Of a stretch of DNA of 64,000 bases, positions 50,700 to 58,701 are shown in pieces (positions within the stretch are counted from its first letter, which is position 1; each line of letters opens with the position of its first letter). The stretch is from assembly GCA_018223365.1 (NCBI GenBank), contig JAGTTP010000001.1:992001-1056000 (forward strand), written 5' to 3'. Origin of the DNA: Clostridiaceae bacterium Marseille-Q4145. GTDB lineage: Bacteria; Bacillota; Clostridia; Lachnospirales; Lachnospiraceae. The notes beneath the pieces were generated by a model that made no database searches, was not told where the DNA came from, and worked only from the letters and a program-made list of their open reading frames with translations. Made by a program: the position numbers and the translations under genes.

Positions 50700-52136
50700 A
50701 TGGCAAAAGACAAAAAATTAGTAGAAGGCATCACTTCCATGGACGTGGATTTCGCCCAGTGGTACACCGATGTCGTGAAGAAAGCAGAGCTGTGTGATTA
50801 TACCAGCGTAAAGGGATGCATGGTAATCAAACCGGCTGGCTATGCAATCTGGGAAAACATCCAGAACGAACTTGACCGCAGATTCAAAGAGACAGGGGTA
50901 GAGAATGTATATCTGCCGATGCTGATTCCGGAGAGTCTGCTTCAGAAAGAGAAAGACCATGTAGAAGGATTTGCTCCGGAAGTAGCATGGGTTACCCATG
51001 GCGGACTGGAACCGCTGCAGGAGCGTATGTGTGTACGTCCGACTTCCGAGACTCTGTTCTGCGATTTCTATCAGAAAGAGGTTCATTCCTACAGAGATCT
51101 TCCGAAGGTATATAACCAGTGGTGTTCTGTACTCCGTTGGGAGAAGACCACAAGACCGTTCCTTCGCTCCAGAGAGTTCCTGTGGCAGGAAGGACATACC
51201 GTACATGCGACGGAGGAAGAGGCAGAGGCACGTACCCAGCAGATGCTGAATGTTTATGCAGACTTCTGTGAGCAGGTACTGGCTATTCCGGTTATCAAAG
51301 GACGCAAAACCGATAAAGAGAAATTTGCAGGTGCCATTGCCACCTACACCATCGAGGCACTGATGCATGACGGAAAAGCACTGCAGTCCGGTACCAGCCA
51401 CAACTTCGGCGACGGATTTGCAAAAGCATTCGGCATTCAATTCACGGATAAAGATAATCAGCTGAAATATGTCCATCAGACTTCCTGGGGTGTGACCACT
51501 CGTCTGATCGGTGCCATCATCATGGTACACGGTGATGATTCCGGACTGGTATTGCCGCCGCGGATCGCTCCGGTACAGACGATGATCGTTCCGGTTGCAC
51601 AGCACAAAGAGGGCGTTCTTGATAAAGCATATGAGCTGAGAGACAAACTGTCCCGTCAGTTCAAAGTAAAAGTAGATGATTCCGAAAAATCTCCGGGCTG
51701 GAAGTTCGCTGAGCAGGAAATCAAAGGTATTCCGACCCGTATTGAGATCGGACCGAAGGATATCGAGGCAAATCAGGCAGTCATCGTCCGCCGTGATACC
51801 AGAGAGAAGATCGTGGTATCCCTTGACGAGATCGAGACAAAACTGGGTGAGATTCTTGAGACCATGCAGCATGACATGCTGGAGAAAGCAAGAGCTCACA
51901 GAGATTCTCATACTTACGATGCAACCACTTACGAAGAGTTCGTGGAGACCATCAACAACAAACCGGGCTTCGTAAGAGCAATGTGGTGCGGAGATCAGGC
52001 TTGTGAGGATAAGATCAAAGAAGATACGACCGCAACCAGCCGCTGCATGCCTTTCGAACAGCACCAGCTGTCCGGCACCTGTGTATGCTGCGGAAAACCT
52101 GCGAAAAAAATGGTATATTGGGGTAAAGCATATTAA
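50700..52136 (+). CDS. proS: Prolyl-tRNA synthetase (archaeal/eukaryotic-like type)
   Basis: 478 residues, lacking the editing insertion of the 570-residue bacterial type. Class II synthetase: motif 1 near GYAIWENIQNELDRRFKETG (residue 45), motif 2 with LRWEKTTRPFLRSREFLWQEGHT (near 142), motif 3 near GVTTRLIGAIIMVHGDDSGL (near 262). An anticodon-binding domain follows, then the characteristic Cys-containing C-terminal domain (CGDQACEDK, CVCCGKPAKK) ending in Tyr (YWGKAY). AAAGGAG precedes the ATG. The cca gene follows two bases later. Confidence 0.95.
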   Translation: MAKDKKLVEGITSMDVDFAQWYTDVVKKAELCDYTSVKGCMVIKPAGYAIWENIQNELDRRFKETGVENVYLPMLIPESLLQKEKDHVEGFAPEVAWVTHGGLEPLQERMCVRPTSETLFCDFYQKEVHSYRDLPKVYNQWCSVLRWEKTTRPFLRSREFLWQEGHTVHATEEEAEARTQQMLNVYADFCEQVLAIPVIKGRKTDKEKFAGAIATYTIEALMHDGKALQSGTSHNFGDGFAKAFGIQFTDKDNQLKYVHQTSWGVTTRLIGAIIMVHGDDSGLVLPPRIAPVQTMIVPVAQHKEGVLDKAYELRDKLSRQFKVKVDDSEKSPGWKFAEQEIKGIPTRIEIGPKDIEANQAVIVRRDTREKIVVSLDEIETKLGEILETMQHDMLEKARAHRDSHTYDATTYEEFVETINNKPGFVRAMWCGDQACEDKIKEDTTATSRCMPFEQHQLSGTCVCCGKPAKKMVYWGKAY

Positions 52137-52138
52137 AT

Positions 52139-53485
52139 ATGATTCAGATTGAGATTCCGGAAAAAGTCAACAGGATAATCAGTACGCTCGCCGCGGCAGG
52201 CTATGAAGCTTATGCCGTGGGCGGGTGCGTCCGTGATGCACTTCTGGGAAGAGAACCTGCAGACTGGGATATTACCACATCGGCTTCGCCCTATCAGGTG
52301 AAAGCATTGTTTGCCAGAACCATTGATACGGGTATCCAGCATGGCACCGTCACGGTTATGCTGGGAAAAGAAGGGTTCGAGGTCACTACCTACCGGCTGG
52401 ACGGAGAGTACGAAGACTGCCGCCACCCGAAGGAAGTGGTCTTTACCAAGAGTCTCTTAGAAGACCTGAAGCGCAGGGATTTTACCATCAATGCCATGGC
52501 TTACAATGAAGAGCGGGGCCTGGTGGACGAGTTTGACGGAGTCGGTGATCTGAAACGCGGTATCATCCGCTGCGTGGGAGAAGCCAGAGAACGGTTTCAG
52601 GAGGATGCACTCCGTATGCTGAGAGCCGTCCGGTTTGCAGCGCAGCTGGGATTTGTTCTGGATGAGCAGACGAAACAGGCAATTTGTGAGCTGCGGGAGA
52701 ACCTCAGAAAAGTCAGCGCAGAGCGGATTCAGACAGAGCTGGTAAAATTACTGGTATCTCCCCATCCGGAACGGCTTCTGGAAGCATGGGAGACGGGTAT
52801 GACTGCTGTGGTGCTGCCGGAATTTGACGCCTGCATGGCGTGTGAGCAGAACAATCCCCATCATAGTTACTCCGTAGGAGTGCATACCATCAAATCCATG
52901 GGTGAGGTGGAGGCAGACAAAGTCCTTCGGCTTACCATGCTGTTCCATGATTTTGGAAAACCCCAGGCAAAGACAACGGATGCTAATGGCATTGACCATT
53001 TTCGCGGTCATCAAAAGATCAGTGAAGAACTGGCAGGCGGGATTCTGAGGAGACTGAAATTCGATAATGAAACCATCCGGCAGGTGAAGAAGCTGGTCAG
53101 CTGTCATGATGATCATCCGGCCAGAACACCGGCGGGTGTCAGAAGAGCAGTGAACCGGATCGGAACGGATCTCTTTCCTATGTATCTGAAAGTACAGCGG
53201 GCTGATATTATGGCACAGAACCCGGCGACCAGAGAGGATAAGCTGGCGAAACTCTATGTAGTGACGGAGCTGTATGAGCAGATCTTGAAAGAAAAGGACT
53301 GCGTAACCTTAAAACAGATGGTAATTACCGGCAGAGATCTGATGATGGAAGGAATTCCGGCAGGTCCCGGACTTGGAGAAGTGCTCTCCAAACTTCTTGA
53401 TCTGGTCATCGAAGATCCGAAACGTAATGAGAAGACATGGCTTCTTGCAAAAGCAAAAGAGATTTATAAAGCGTCACGGGAATAA
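52139..53485 (+). CDS. cca: CCA tRNA nucleotidyltransferase with HD domain
   Basis: 448 residues. It adds or repairs the 3' CCA of tRNAs, needed here since the tRNA-Lys gene lacks CCA. Nucleotidyltransferase motif VGGCVRDALLGREPADWDITTSA near residue 22, RRDFTINAMAYNEE near 113, GEARERFQEDALRMLRAVRFAAQ near 142. The HD phosphohydrolase motif in LTMLFHDFGKPQAK lies near 268, followed by a C-terminal helical domain. The ATG at 52139 is two bases behind the proS stop with no clear ribosome site, suggesting translational coupling. The stop codon lies in the loop of the terminator. Confidence 0.94.
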   Translation: MIQIEIPEKVNRIISTLAAAGYEAYAVGGCVRDALLGREPADWDITTSASPYQVKALFARTIDTGIQHGTVTVMLGKEGFEVTTYRLDGEYEDCRHPKEVVFTKSLLEDLKRRDFTINAMAYNEERGLVDEFDGVGDLKRGIIRCVGEARERFQEDALRMLRAVRFAAQLGFVLDEQTKQAICELRENLRKVSAERIQTELVKLLVSPHPERLLEAWETGMTAVVLPEFDACMACEQNNPHHSYSVGVHTIKSMGEVEADKVLRLTMLFHDFGKPQAKTTDANGIDHFRGHQKISEELAGGILRRLKFDNETIRQVKKLVSCHDDHPARTPAGVRRAVNRIGTDLFPMYLKVQRADIMAQNPATREDKLAKLYVVTELYEQILKEKDCVTLKQMVITGRDLMMEGIPAGPGLGEVLSKLLDLVIEDPKRNEKTWLLAKAKEIYKASRE

Positions 53486-53504
53486 TTTCCGCGGCGCTTT
53501 TTTT
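53468..53504 (+). terminator. Terminator overlapping the end of cca
   Basis: A stem of about 14 pairs (53468-53482 with 53486-53500, one mismatch and two wobble pairs) whose three-base loop carries the cca stop codon, followed by a T-run to 53504. Confidence 0.92.
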
Positions 53505-53571
53505 GTGCTATTTTCATACATTTCCTCATAAGATAGAAGGTACGAAGTGACCGGAATATGGGGGAAAGTCT

Positions 53572-54594
53572 ATGAATGATCGGGATTTACAGGTGCTGGA
53601 GCAGTACCCGTTTACTGTCAGAGGAAGCTTTAGAGTCAGGGGCGCATTCCTGCTGGATACCAGTGAGGGACGCAGACTGATCCGGGAATATTCCGGAAGC
53701 GTGCAGAAGCTTGAGACGGAGCAGAAGCTGCTTTTGCATCTTCAGGAGCAGGGGTATCTGGTGGATCGGATGGAACCGGATCAGGAAGGGAAGCTTGCAA
53801 GCGTCTGGCGGGAATATAATTCTTATGTGGTAAAAGAGGCGTTGGAAGGACGGGAGTGTGACACCAGAAGCGAGAGCGAGATCATGAAGGCGGCATCTCT
53901 CCTGGGAAGCCTTCATCTGTCCATGCGGAATTGTGTGGAACTGTCAGAGGAGGAATACGTCCGGATGATCGGATCGGATGCGGAAGATGAACTGCGCCGC
54001 CATAACCGGGAGTTGAAGAAGATTGACCGTTTTATCAGGAAAAAGACCCGGAAAAATGAATTTGAGACGGCTTATCTTAGCTGTTTTCCCAAGATACTGG
54101 AGGAAGCAGAATGGATGGAGCGGATGCTGGAGAGTAGTGCATACAAAAAGCTTCGGCAGCGTGCGTTGGAAGAAGGTCATTTCTGCCATGGGGAATATAC
54201 CCATCATAATATTCTGGTGAATGGCAGCCGGATGGCGGTCATTAACTTTGAAAAGTGTTCCATCAATGTGCAGATCAATGATCTGTATCATTTCATGAGA
54301 AAAATCCTCGAAAAACAGAACTATGATTTCCGATTGGGAATAAAAATGTTGAGAGCATATGAAGAGAAGAATCCCCTCAGCCCGGAAGAACGGGAATATC
54401 TGGGCATCCGCATGGAATATCCGGAAAAATTCTGGAAGCTTGCCAATTATTATTACAACACCAACAAAGCATGGATCCCCGGAAAGCATATGGAGAAACT
54501 GGAGAAATTCCTCGGGCAGCAGGAAAAAAGAGTTTCCTTTTCCAGGGAGTTATTGTATAATAATTCTAATCAACCAAGAAAATCAGGGAGGTAA
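53572..54594 (+). CDS. CotS-like spore-coat protein (degenerate phosphotransferase fold)
   Basis: 340 residues. Aminoglycoside-phosphotransferase/CotS-type kinase-like fold: an N-terminal lobe with RGAFLLDTSEGRRLIREY, hinge, then HGEYTHHNILV near residue 210 where active kinases have HGDxxxxN, and VINFEKCSIN where they have LIDFD. Replacement of both Asp residues makes it a likely pseudokinase. B. subtilis CotS/CotI/YtaA/YutH coat proteins share this pattern. The ATG follows GGGGGAAAG. It directly precedes pgcA, whose ribosome site overlaps its stop codon. Confidence 0.82.
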   Translation: MNDRDLQVLEQYPFTVRGSFRVRGAFLLDTSEGRRLIREYSGSVQKLETEQKLLLHLQEQGYLVDRMEPDQEGKLASVWREYNSYVVKEALEGRECDTRSESEIMKAASLLGSLHLSMRNCVELSEEEYVRMIGSDAEDELRRHNRELKKIDRFIRKKTRKNEFETAYLSCFPKILEEAEWMERMLESSAYKKLRQRALEEGHFCHGEYTHHNILVNGSRMAVINFEKCSINVQINDLYHFMRKILEKQNYDFRLGIKMLRAYEEKNPLSPEEREYLGIRMEYPEKFWKLANYYYNTNKAWIPGKHMEKLEKFLGQQEKRVSFSRELLYNNSNQPRKSGR

Positions 54595-54603
54595 TTGTGC
54601 AAA

Positions 54604-56337
54604 ATGGACTACAAAGAGATTTATGAGGAGTGGCTGTCCAACCCGTATTTTGATGAAGCTACAAAAGAAGAATTAAGATCCATTAAGGATGATGATAAGG
54701 AGATTAAGGAGCGCTTTTACAAAGATCTGGAGTTTGGTACCGCCGGACTTCGCGGAGTGATTGGTGCCGGTATTAACCGTATGAACATTTATGTGGTACG
54801 CCGTGCAACCCAAGGCCTTGCCAACTACATTATTAAACAGGGCGGCCAGGATAAGGGTGTTGCCATTGCCTATGATTCCCGCCGGATGTCTCCGGAATTT
54901 GCTGAGGAAGCAGCTTTGACACTGGCAGCGAATGGAATTAAAGCATACAAATTCGAGTCTCTTCGTCCGACTCCGGAACTGTCCTTCGCAGTACGTGAAC
55001 TGCACTGTATTGCAGGTTTGAATATTACTGCCAGCCACAACCCGGCTGAGTACAATGGATACAAAGTGTACTGGGAGGATGGTGCACAGTTTACACCGCC
55101 TCATGACAAAGGCGTTACCGCAGAGGTACTGGCAATCACCGATCTTTCTACCGTAAAGACCATCAGCCAGGAGGATGCCATTGCCGCAGGAAAATATGAG
55201 ATTATCGGTAAAGAGATTGATGACAAATTCATCGCTCATGTAGAAGCACAGGTAGTGAATCAGGATGCCATTGACAAGATGCAGAAAGACATCCGCATTG
55301 TCTATACCCCGCTTCATGGGACCGGCAACCTTCCGGCAAGAAGAGTATTAAAAGAGCTTGGATTTGAAAACGTATATGTAGTAAAAGAGCAGGAACTTCC
55401 GGATGGAAACTTCCCGACCGTTAATTACCCGAACCCCGAATCTCCGGCAGCATTTGAGCTGGGTCTGAAACTTGCAAAAGAAGTAAATGCAGATCTGGTG
55501 CTGGCAACAGATCCGGATGCAGACCGTCTCGGCGTTTATGTCAAAGACAGCAAATCCGGCGAATATATTCCGTTGACCGGTAATATGTCCGGTTCCCTTC
55601 TGTGCGATTATGTGTTAAGCCAGAAGCAGGCAGCAGGCAAGATCCCGGCAGACGGTGAAGTGGTAAAATCCATTGTAACCACCAATCTGGTAGATGCCGT
55701 TGCTGCAAATTATGGCTGCAAACTGATAGAGGTACTGACCGGATTCAAATATATCGGTCAGCAGATTCTGAAAAATGAGGAGACTGGAAAAGGCACTTAC
55801 CTCTTCGGTATGGAAGAGTCCTATGGCTGCCTGATCGGTACCTACGCAAGAGATAAGGATGCAATTTCCGCAGTGGCAGCTCTCTGCGAGGCAGCTGCTT
55901 ATTACAAGATGAAAGGCATGACCCTGTGGGATGCCATGGTAGCAATGTATGAGAAATACGGCTACTATAAAGATGCGGTAAAATCCATTGAACTGAAAGG
56001 CATTGAAGGTCTTGCAAAGATCCAGGAGATTCTGGAGACTTTAAGAAACAATACTCCGACTGAGATCGGCGGCTATCATGTAGTATCTGCAAGAGACTAC
56101 AAACTGGATACCGTCAAAGATATGAAGACTGGTGAGGTACATCCGACCGGACTTCCGGCTTCCAACGTACTTTACTATGATCTGAATGACGGTGCATGGC
56201 TTTGTGTCAGACCGTCCGGAACTGAGCCGAAGATCAAATTCTACTATGGAATCAAGGGAACTTCTCTTGAAGATGCTGATCAGAAGAGTGCAGCTCTCGG
56301 AGAAGAAGTGCTTGCCATGATCAACAAGATGCTGTAA
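54604..56337 (+). CDS. pgcA: Phosphoglucomutase/phosphomannomutase family protein
   Basis: 577 residues from the ATG at 54604, 11 bases after GGGAGG; the in-frame TTG at 54595 is only two bases away. Alpha-D-phosphohexomutase: N-terminal GTAGLRGVIGAGINRMN near residue 41, phosphoserine loop TASHNPAEYNGYKVYW (Ser near 140), Mg2+ loop ATDPDADRLGVY near 301, sugar-binding FGMEESYGCL near 400 and the phosphate-binding RPSGTEPKIKFYYG near 538. It interconverts glucose-1-phosphate and glucose-6-phosphate. With glgP and pgi in the window it completes the route from glycogen to glycolysis, though the three are not in one operon. Confidence 0.95.
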   Translation: MDYKEIYEEWLSNPYFDEATKEELRSIKDDDKEIKERFYKDLEFGTAGLRGVIGAGINRMNIYVVRRATQGLANYIIKQGGQDKGVAIAYDSRRMSPEFAEEAALTLAANGIKAYKFESLRPTPELSFAVRELHCIAGLNITASHNPAEYNGYKVYWEDGAQFTPPHDKGVTAEVLAITDLSTVKTISQEDAIAAGKYEIIGKEIDDKFIAHVEAQVVNQDAIDKMQKDIRIVYTPLHGTGNLPARRVLKELGFENVYVVKEQELPDGNFPTVNYPNPESPAAFELGLKLAKEVNADLVLATDPDADRLGVYVKDSKSGEYIPLTGNMSGSLLCDYVLSQKQAAGKIPADGEVVKSIVTTNLVDAVAANYGCKLIEVLTGFKYIGQQILKNEETGKGTYLFGMEESYGCLIGTYARDKDAISAVAALCEAAAYYKMKGMTLWDAMVAMYEKYGYYKDAVKSIELKGIEGLAKIQEILETLRNNTPTEIGGYHVVSARDYKLDTVKDMKTGEVHPTGLPASNVLYYDLNDGAWLCVRPSGTEPKIKFYYGIKGTSLEDADQKSAALGEEVLAMINKML

Positions 56338-56347
56338 GGACAGGCTT

Positions 56348-56773
56348 ATGTATAGTTACGAGGAACTTCTGAATGTAATTGCACAGCTTCGAGGCGAACA
56401 TGGCTGCCCCTGGGACAAGGCCCAGACCCATGAGAGTCTGATCCCGTGTCTTCGCAACGAATGCGAGGAAGTGGTACAGGCAATCGAACAGCATGACGAA
56501 GAAAACTTGTGTGAAGAACTTGGAGATGTACTTCTCCAGGTTCTTCTTCATGCAAGAATTGCCGAGGAAGAAGGACAGTTCACCATGGCAGATGTGGTGA
56601 ATGGTCTGGCAGAGAAAATGGTGCGCCGTCATCCTCATGTATTTGGAAACGAAGAGTACGGCTCTCCGGAGCAGAATCAGGCCCGTTGGGAGGAAATTAA
56701 ACGTCAGGAAAAGGAAGCGAAAAAGCGCCGGAAACTGGCTGAAAATCAAGGAAACCTGCTTGACAAACAATAG
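56348..56773 (+). CDS. mazG: MazG-type nucleoside triphosphate pyrophosphohydrolase
   Basis: 141 residues, a single-domain MazG. It hydrolyses NTPs or dNTPs to NMP and pyrophosphate (house-cleaning of aberrant nucleotides). GEHGCPWDKAQTHESL near residue 16, the metal-binding ExxE pair in NECEEVVQAIE near 37, and the second EELGDVLLQVLLHARIAEEEGQF near 55. C-terminal Lys/Arg-rich tail. Starts ten bases after pgcA with no good ribosome site apparent, so coupling is likely. Its 3' end contains the promoter of the HU gene. Confidence 0.92.
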   Translation: MYSYEELLNVIAQLRGEHGCPWDKAQTHESLIPCLRNECEEVVQAIEQHDEENLCEELGDVLLQVLLHARIAEEEGQFTMADVVNGLAEKMVRRHPHVFGNEEYGSPEQNQARWEEIKRQEKEAKKRRKLAENQGNLLDKQ

Positions 56774-56788
56774 GAAAACAGGTATAAC
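56760..56788 (+). promoter_or_regulatory. Promoter of the HU gene, inside the end of mazG
   Basis: TTGACA (56760-56765), a 17-base spacer and TATAAC (56783-56788). It should start the hup-rqcP-yabP transcript. Confidence 0.82.
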
Positions 56789-56837
56789 TATTGATACATG
56801 CTATAAAACAAGAAAGATCCGAGGAGGAAATAAAGAC

Positions 56838-57110
56838 ATGAACAAAGCAGAGCTGATCGCAGCAGTTGCAGAGAACGCTGAGCTGACTAAAAAAGATGCA
56901 GAGAAAGCTGTTAAAGCATTTATCGACGTTGTTACAGACGAACTGAAGAAAGGTGAGAAAGTTCAGGTAGTTGGATTTGGTACTTTCGAAGTAGCCGAGA
57001 GAGCAGCAAGAGAGGGAAGAAACCCGCATACTGGCGAGCCGATGCCGATCGCAGCTTCCAAAGCTCCGAAATTCAAAGCAGGAAAAGCTTTAAAGGACGC
57101 TCTGAACTAA
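56838..57110 (+). CDS. hup: HU family DNA-binding protein
   Basis: 90 residues, standard HU. Start ATG 56838 after GAGGAGGAAA. MNKAELIAAVAENAELTKKDAEKAV helical half, VVGFGTFEVAERAAREGRNPHTGE beta-arm with the DNA-intercalating RNPHTGE tip and Pro, and PKFKAGKALKDALN C-terminus. A histone-like nucleoid protein. In Clostridia, hup typically precedes rqcP and yabP, as here. Confidence 0.97.
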   Translation: MNKAELIAAVAENAELTKKDAEKAVKAFIDVVTDELKKGEKVQVVGFGTFEVAERAAREGRNPHTGEPMPIAASKAPKFKAGKALKDALN

Positions 57111-57120
57111 GGATAAGCGA

Positions 57121-57360
57121 ATGAGATTAGATAAATTCCTGAAGGTTTCCCGCCTGATTAAGAGACGTACGGTTGCCAACGAAGCCTGTGATGCAGGTCG
57201 TGTACTGGTGAATGGAAAATCCGCCAAGGCATCCCTGAACGTGAAAGAGGGAGATGTCATTGAGATTGAGTTCGGTACGAGAACCGTGAAGGTGGAAGTG
57301 CTGGACGTGCAGGAAACGGTCAGGAAGGATGAAGCCAAAGAGCTTTACAAGTATTTATAA
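57121..57360 (+). CDS. rqcP: S4-domain RNA-binding protein RqcP (YabO/Hsp15-like)
   Basis: 79 residues. The S4 fold fills most of the protein (MRLDKFLKVSRLIKRRTVANEACDAGRVLVNGK). RqcP binds stalled 50S subunits and works with RqcH in alanine tailing of nascent chains (ribosome quality control), by B. subtilis knowledge. It starts ten bases after hup, behind AAGGATAAG, and is co-transcribed with it. YabP and YabQ sporulation genes follow, the order seen in Bacillus and Clostridia. Confidence 0.93.
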   Translation: MRLDKFLKVSRLIKRRTVANEACDAGRVLVNGKSAKASLNVKEGDVIEIEFGTRTVKVEVLDVQETVRKDEAKELYKYL

Positions 57361-57417
57361 GGAATATTGAAGAAGACCTCCTAATATATTTTAAGAGAAT
57401 ATATGGGAGGTCTTTTT

Positions 57418-57723
57418 ATGGTAAAAATGGGAACTGTGGAAGAACGGCCTCAGAACCGGGGAGCACATAAACTGACGATTATGAACCGGAGAGCAGGAAG
57501 TATCACCGGAGTTTCAGATGTGATATCCTTTGATATATCGGAAGTGCTGTTGGAGACGGAGCTGGGCATGCTGCAGATTAAGGGAGCGGATCTGCATGTA
57601 AATCGTTTGTCATTGGAAAAAGGGGAAATTGACCTGGAGGGCAGGATCGACAGCTTTCAGTATTCGGAGGTCTCAGACTTTAAGAAAGGCGGCGAGACGC
57701 TTCTGAACCGCCTGTTCCGATAA
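57418..57723 (+). CDS. yabP: Sporulation protein YabP
   Basis: 101 residues from the ATG at 57418 with GGGAGG seven bases ahead. The YabP/YqfC family pattern is clear: HKLTIMNRRAGSITGVSDVISFDISEVLLETELGMLQIKGADLHVNRLSLEKGEIDLEGRI in outline, read at residues 18-80. It is required for spore coat or cortex assembly stages in B. subtilis. A small inverted repeat (57379-57410: AAGACCTCCTAATATA with TATATGGGAGGTCTT) overlaps the ribosome site and could sequester it. Confidence 0.92.
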   Translation: MVKMGTVEERPQNRGAHKLTIMNRRAGSITGVSDVISFDISEVLLETELGMLQIKGADLHVNRLSLEKGEIDLEGRIDSFQYSEVSDFKKGGETLLNRLFR

Positions 57724-57724
57724 G

Positions 57725-58171
57725 ATGGCAGCAGTGGGGATTATAAAGGAACTGCAGTTTTTTGGACTGGCAGTTCTGAGAGGCATGCTGCTGCTGATTC
57801 TGTATGATATGCTGCGGATTGTAAGACGGGTGATTGCCCATGGCGTCTGGGCGGTAGCTGTTGAAGATCTCTGTTATTGGATGGCAGCGGTAGTTCTGGT
57901 ATTTCAGTTGATTTACCAGGAGAATGACGGAGCGCTTCGGGGGTATGCCCTGTTTGCACTGGGTGTGGGAATGGCGGTTTATCACTGGTCGGTGAGCAGC
58001 TGGCTTGTGGAGCATATTTCCATAGTTTTGAACGTGATTTATGGAGTCATAAAAAAACCAGTTGGACTGGTGGTGGGAAAAACTTCCAGAGGATTCAGAC
58101 AATGGATCCGTTTTTCCAAAAAGAAATTGAAAAACAAAATAAAAGAGTTTATAATTATTCTATTCTCTTAG
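57725..58171 (+). CDS. yabQ: Sporulation protein YabQ
   Basis: 148 residues with three to four membrane helices (residues about 10-28, 45-65, 72-90, 93-110) and a basic C-terminal tail. The YabQ family pattern LRGMLLLILYDMLRIVRRVI and AVEDLCYWMAAVVLVFQLIYQENDGALRGYALFALGVGM is visible. In B. subtilis it is made in the mother cell and needed for cortex formation. It starts one base after the yabP stop, so translation is coupled. Confidence 0.9.
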   Translation: MAAVGIIKELQFFGLAVLRGMLLLILYDMLRIVRRVIAHGVWAVAVEDLCYWMAAVVLVFQLIYQENDGALRGYALFALGVGMAVYHWSVSSWLVEHISIVLNVIYGVIKKPVGLVVGKTSRGFRQWIRFSKKKLKNKIKEFIIILFS

Positions 58172-58185
58172 GGAGGAGGCGGAAT

Positions 58186-58500
58186 ATGGCAGCGAAAGCG
58201 AAGAGCAGAAGGATCCGTGAACGTCGGAAGCATCTGGGAGCCTGGGGCATCTTACTGATTGTCCTGTTTGTCTTTGGCGCCAGTACCGTGGCAGGGATCC
58301 GCTTGAAGCAGAAGAATCTCACCTATCAGCAGCGTGAGGAAGCACTCCAGCAATCCATCGATAAAGAGGAAGCGCGGAGCCAGGAAATTGACGATCTGGA
58401 AGCATATACCAAGACAAAAAAATATGTGGAAGACGTAGCCAAGGACAAGCTGGGACTTGTCTATGAAGATGAAATTATTTTTAAAGCTAAGAACAAATGA
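58186..58500 (+). CDS. divIC: Septum formation initiator DivIC/FtsB-like protein
   Basis: 104 residues from the ATG at 58186 after GGGAGGAGG; a longer frame overlaps yabQ and is not supported. An N-terminal basic segment (RRIRERRKHLGAWG), one membrane helix (about 22-40), a coiled coil (QQREEALQQSIDKEEARSQEIDDLEAYTKTKKYVEDVAKDKLGLV, read in parts) and a short extracellular end. It joins the FtsL/DivIB divisome subcomplex. In this genomic position between yabQ and spoIIE it is the usual divIC. Confidence 0.9.
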   Translation: MAAKAKSRRIRERRKHLGAWGILLIVLFVFGASTVAGIRLKQKNLTYQQREEALQQSIDKEEARSQEIDDLEAYTKTKKYVEDVAKDKLGLVYEDEIIFKAKNK

Positions 58501-58664
58501 GTGAGAAAAAAGAGCAGCCTCTGCAGGAGCCTGAAGAAAATCAGGAACCTGTGGAGGCTGTCTTCATGTCGAAAACTTTATTTCTCGAGCCACTTCTAAA
58601 TGACAAAGATTTTCCGGGACAGTTTTCTATAATTCCTCTATCGCCGGAGCAGGATAAAGGGTAA
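58497..58664 (+). other. Possible 55-residue ORF overlapping divIC, containing a strong hairpin
   Basis: An ATG at 58497 overlaps the divIC stop (ATGA) and opens 55 codons, starting MSEKKEQPLQEPEENQEP and ending EQDKG. Its acid/Gln/Pro-rich N-terminal part is encoded by a near-palindrome: 58515-58533 pairs with 58542-58560 over 19 positions with only two mismatches and two wobble pairs. The hairpin may be the true signal (read-through control between divIC and spoIIE), with the ORF incidental. There is no ribosome site, but coupling from divIC is possible. Confidence 0.4.
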
Positions 58665-58701
58665 GGACCTGTCTTTGAGAAAGAGAAGAGGAGAGATGGA
58701 A

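Noticed and set aside
50718..52064. A 448-codon minus-strand frame opposite proS
   Set aside because: Same reason: shadow frame of a conserved synthetase with no own start signals.
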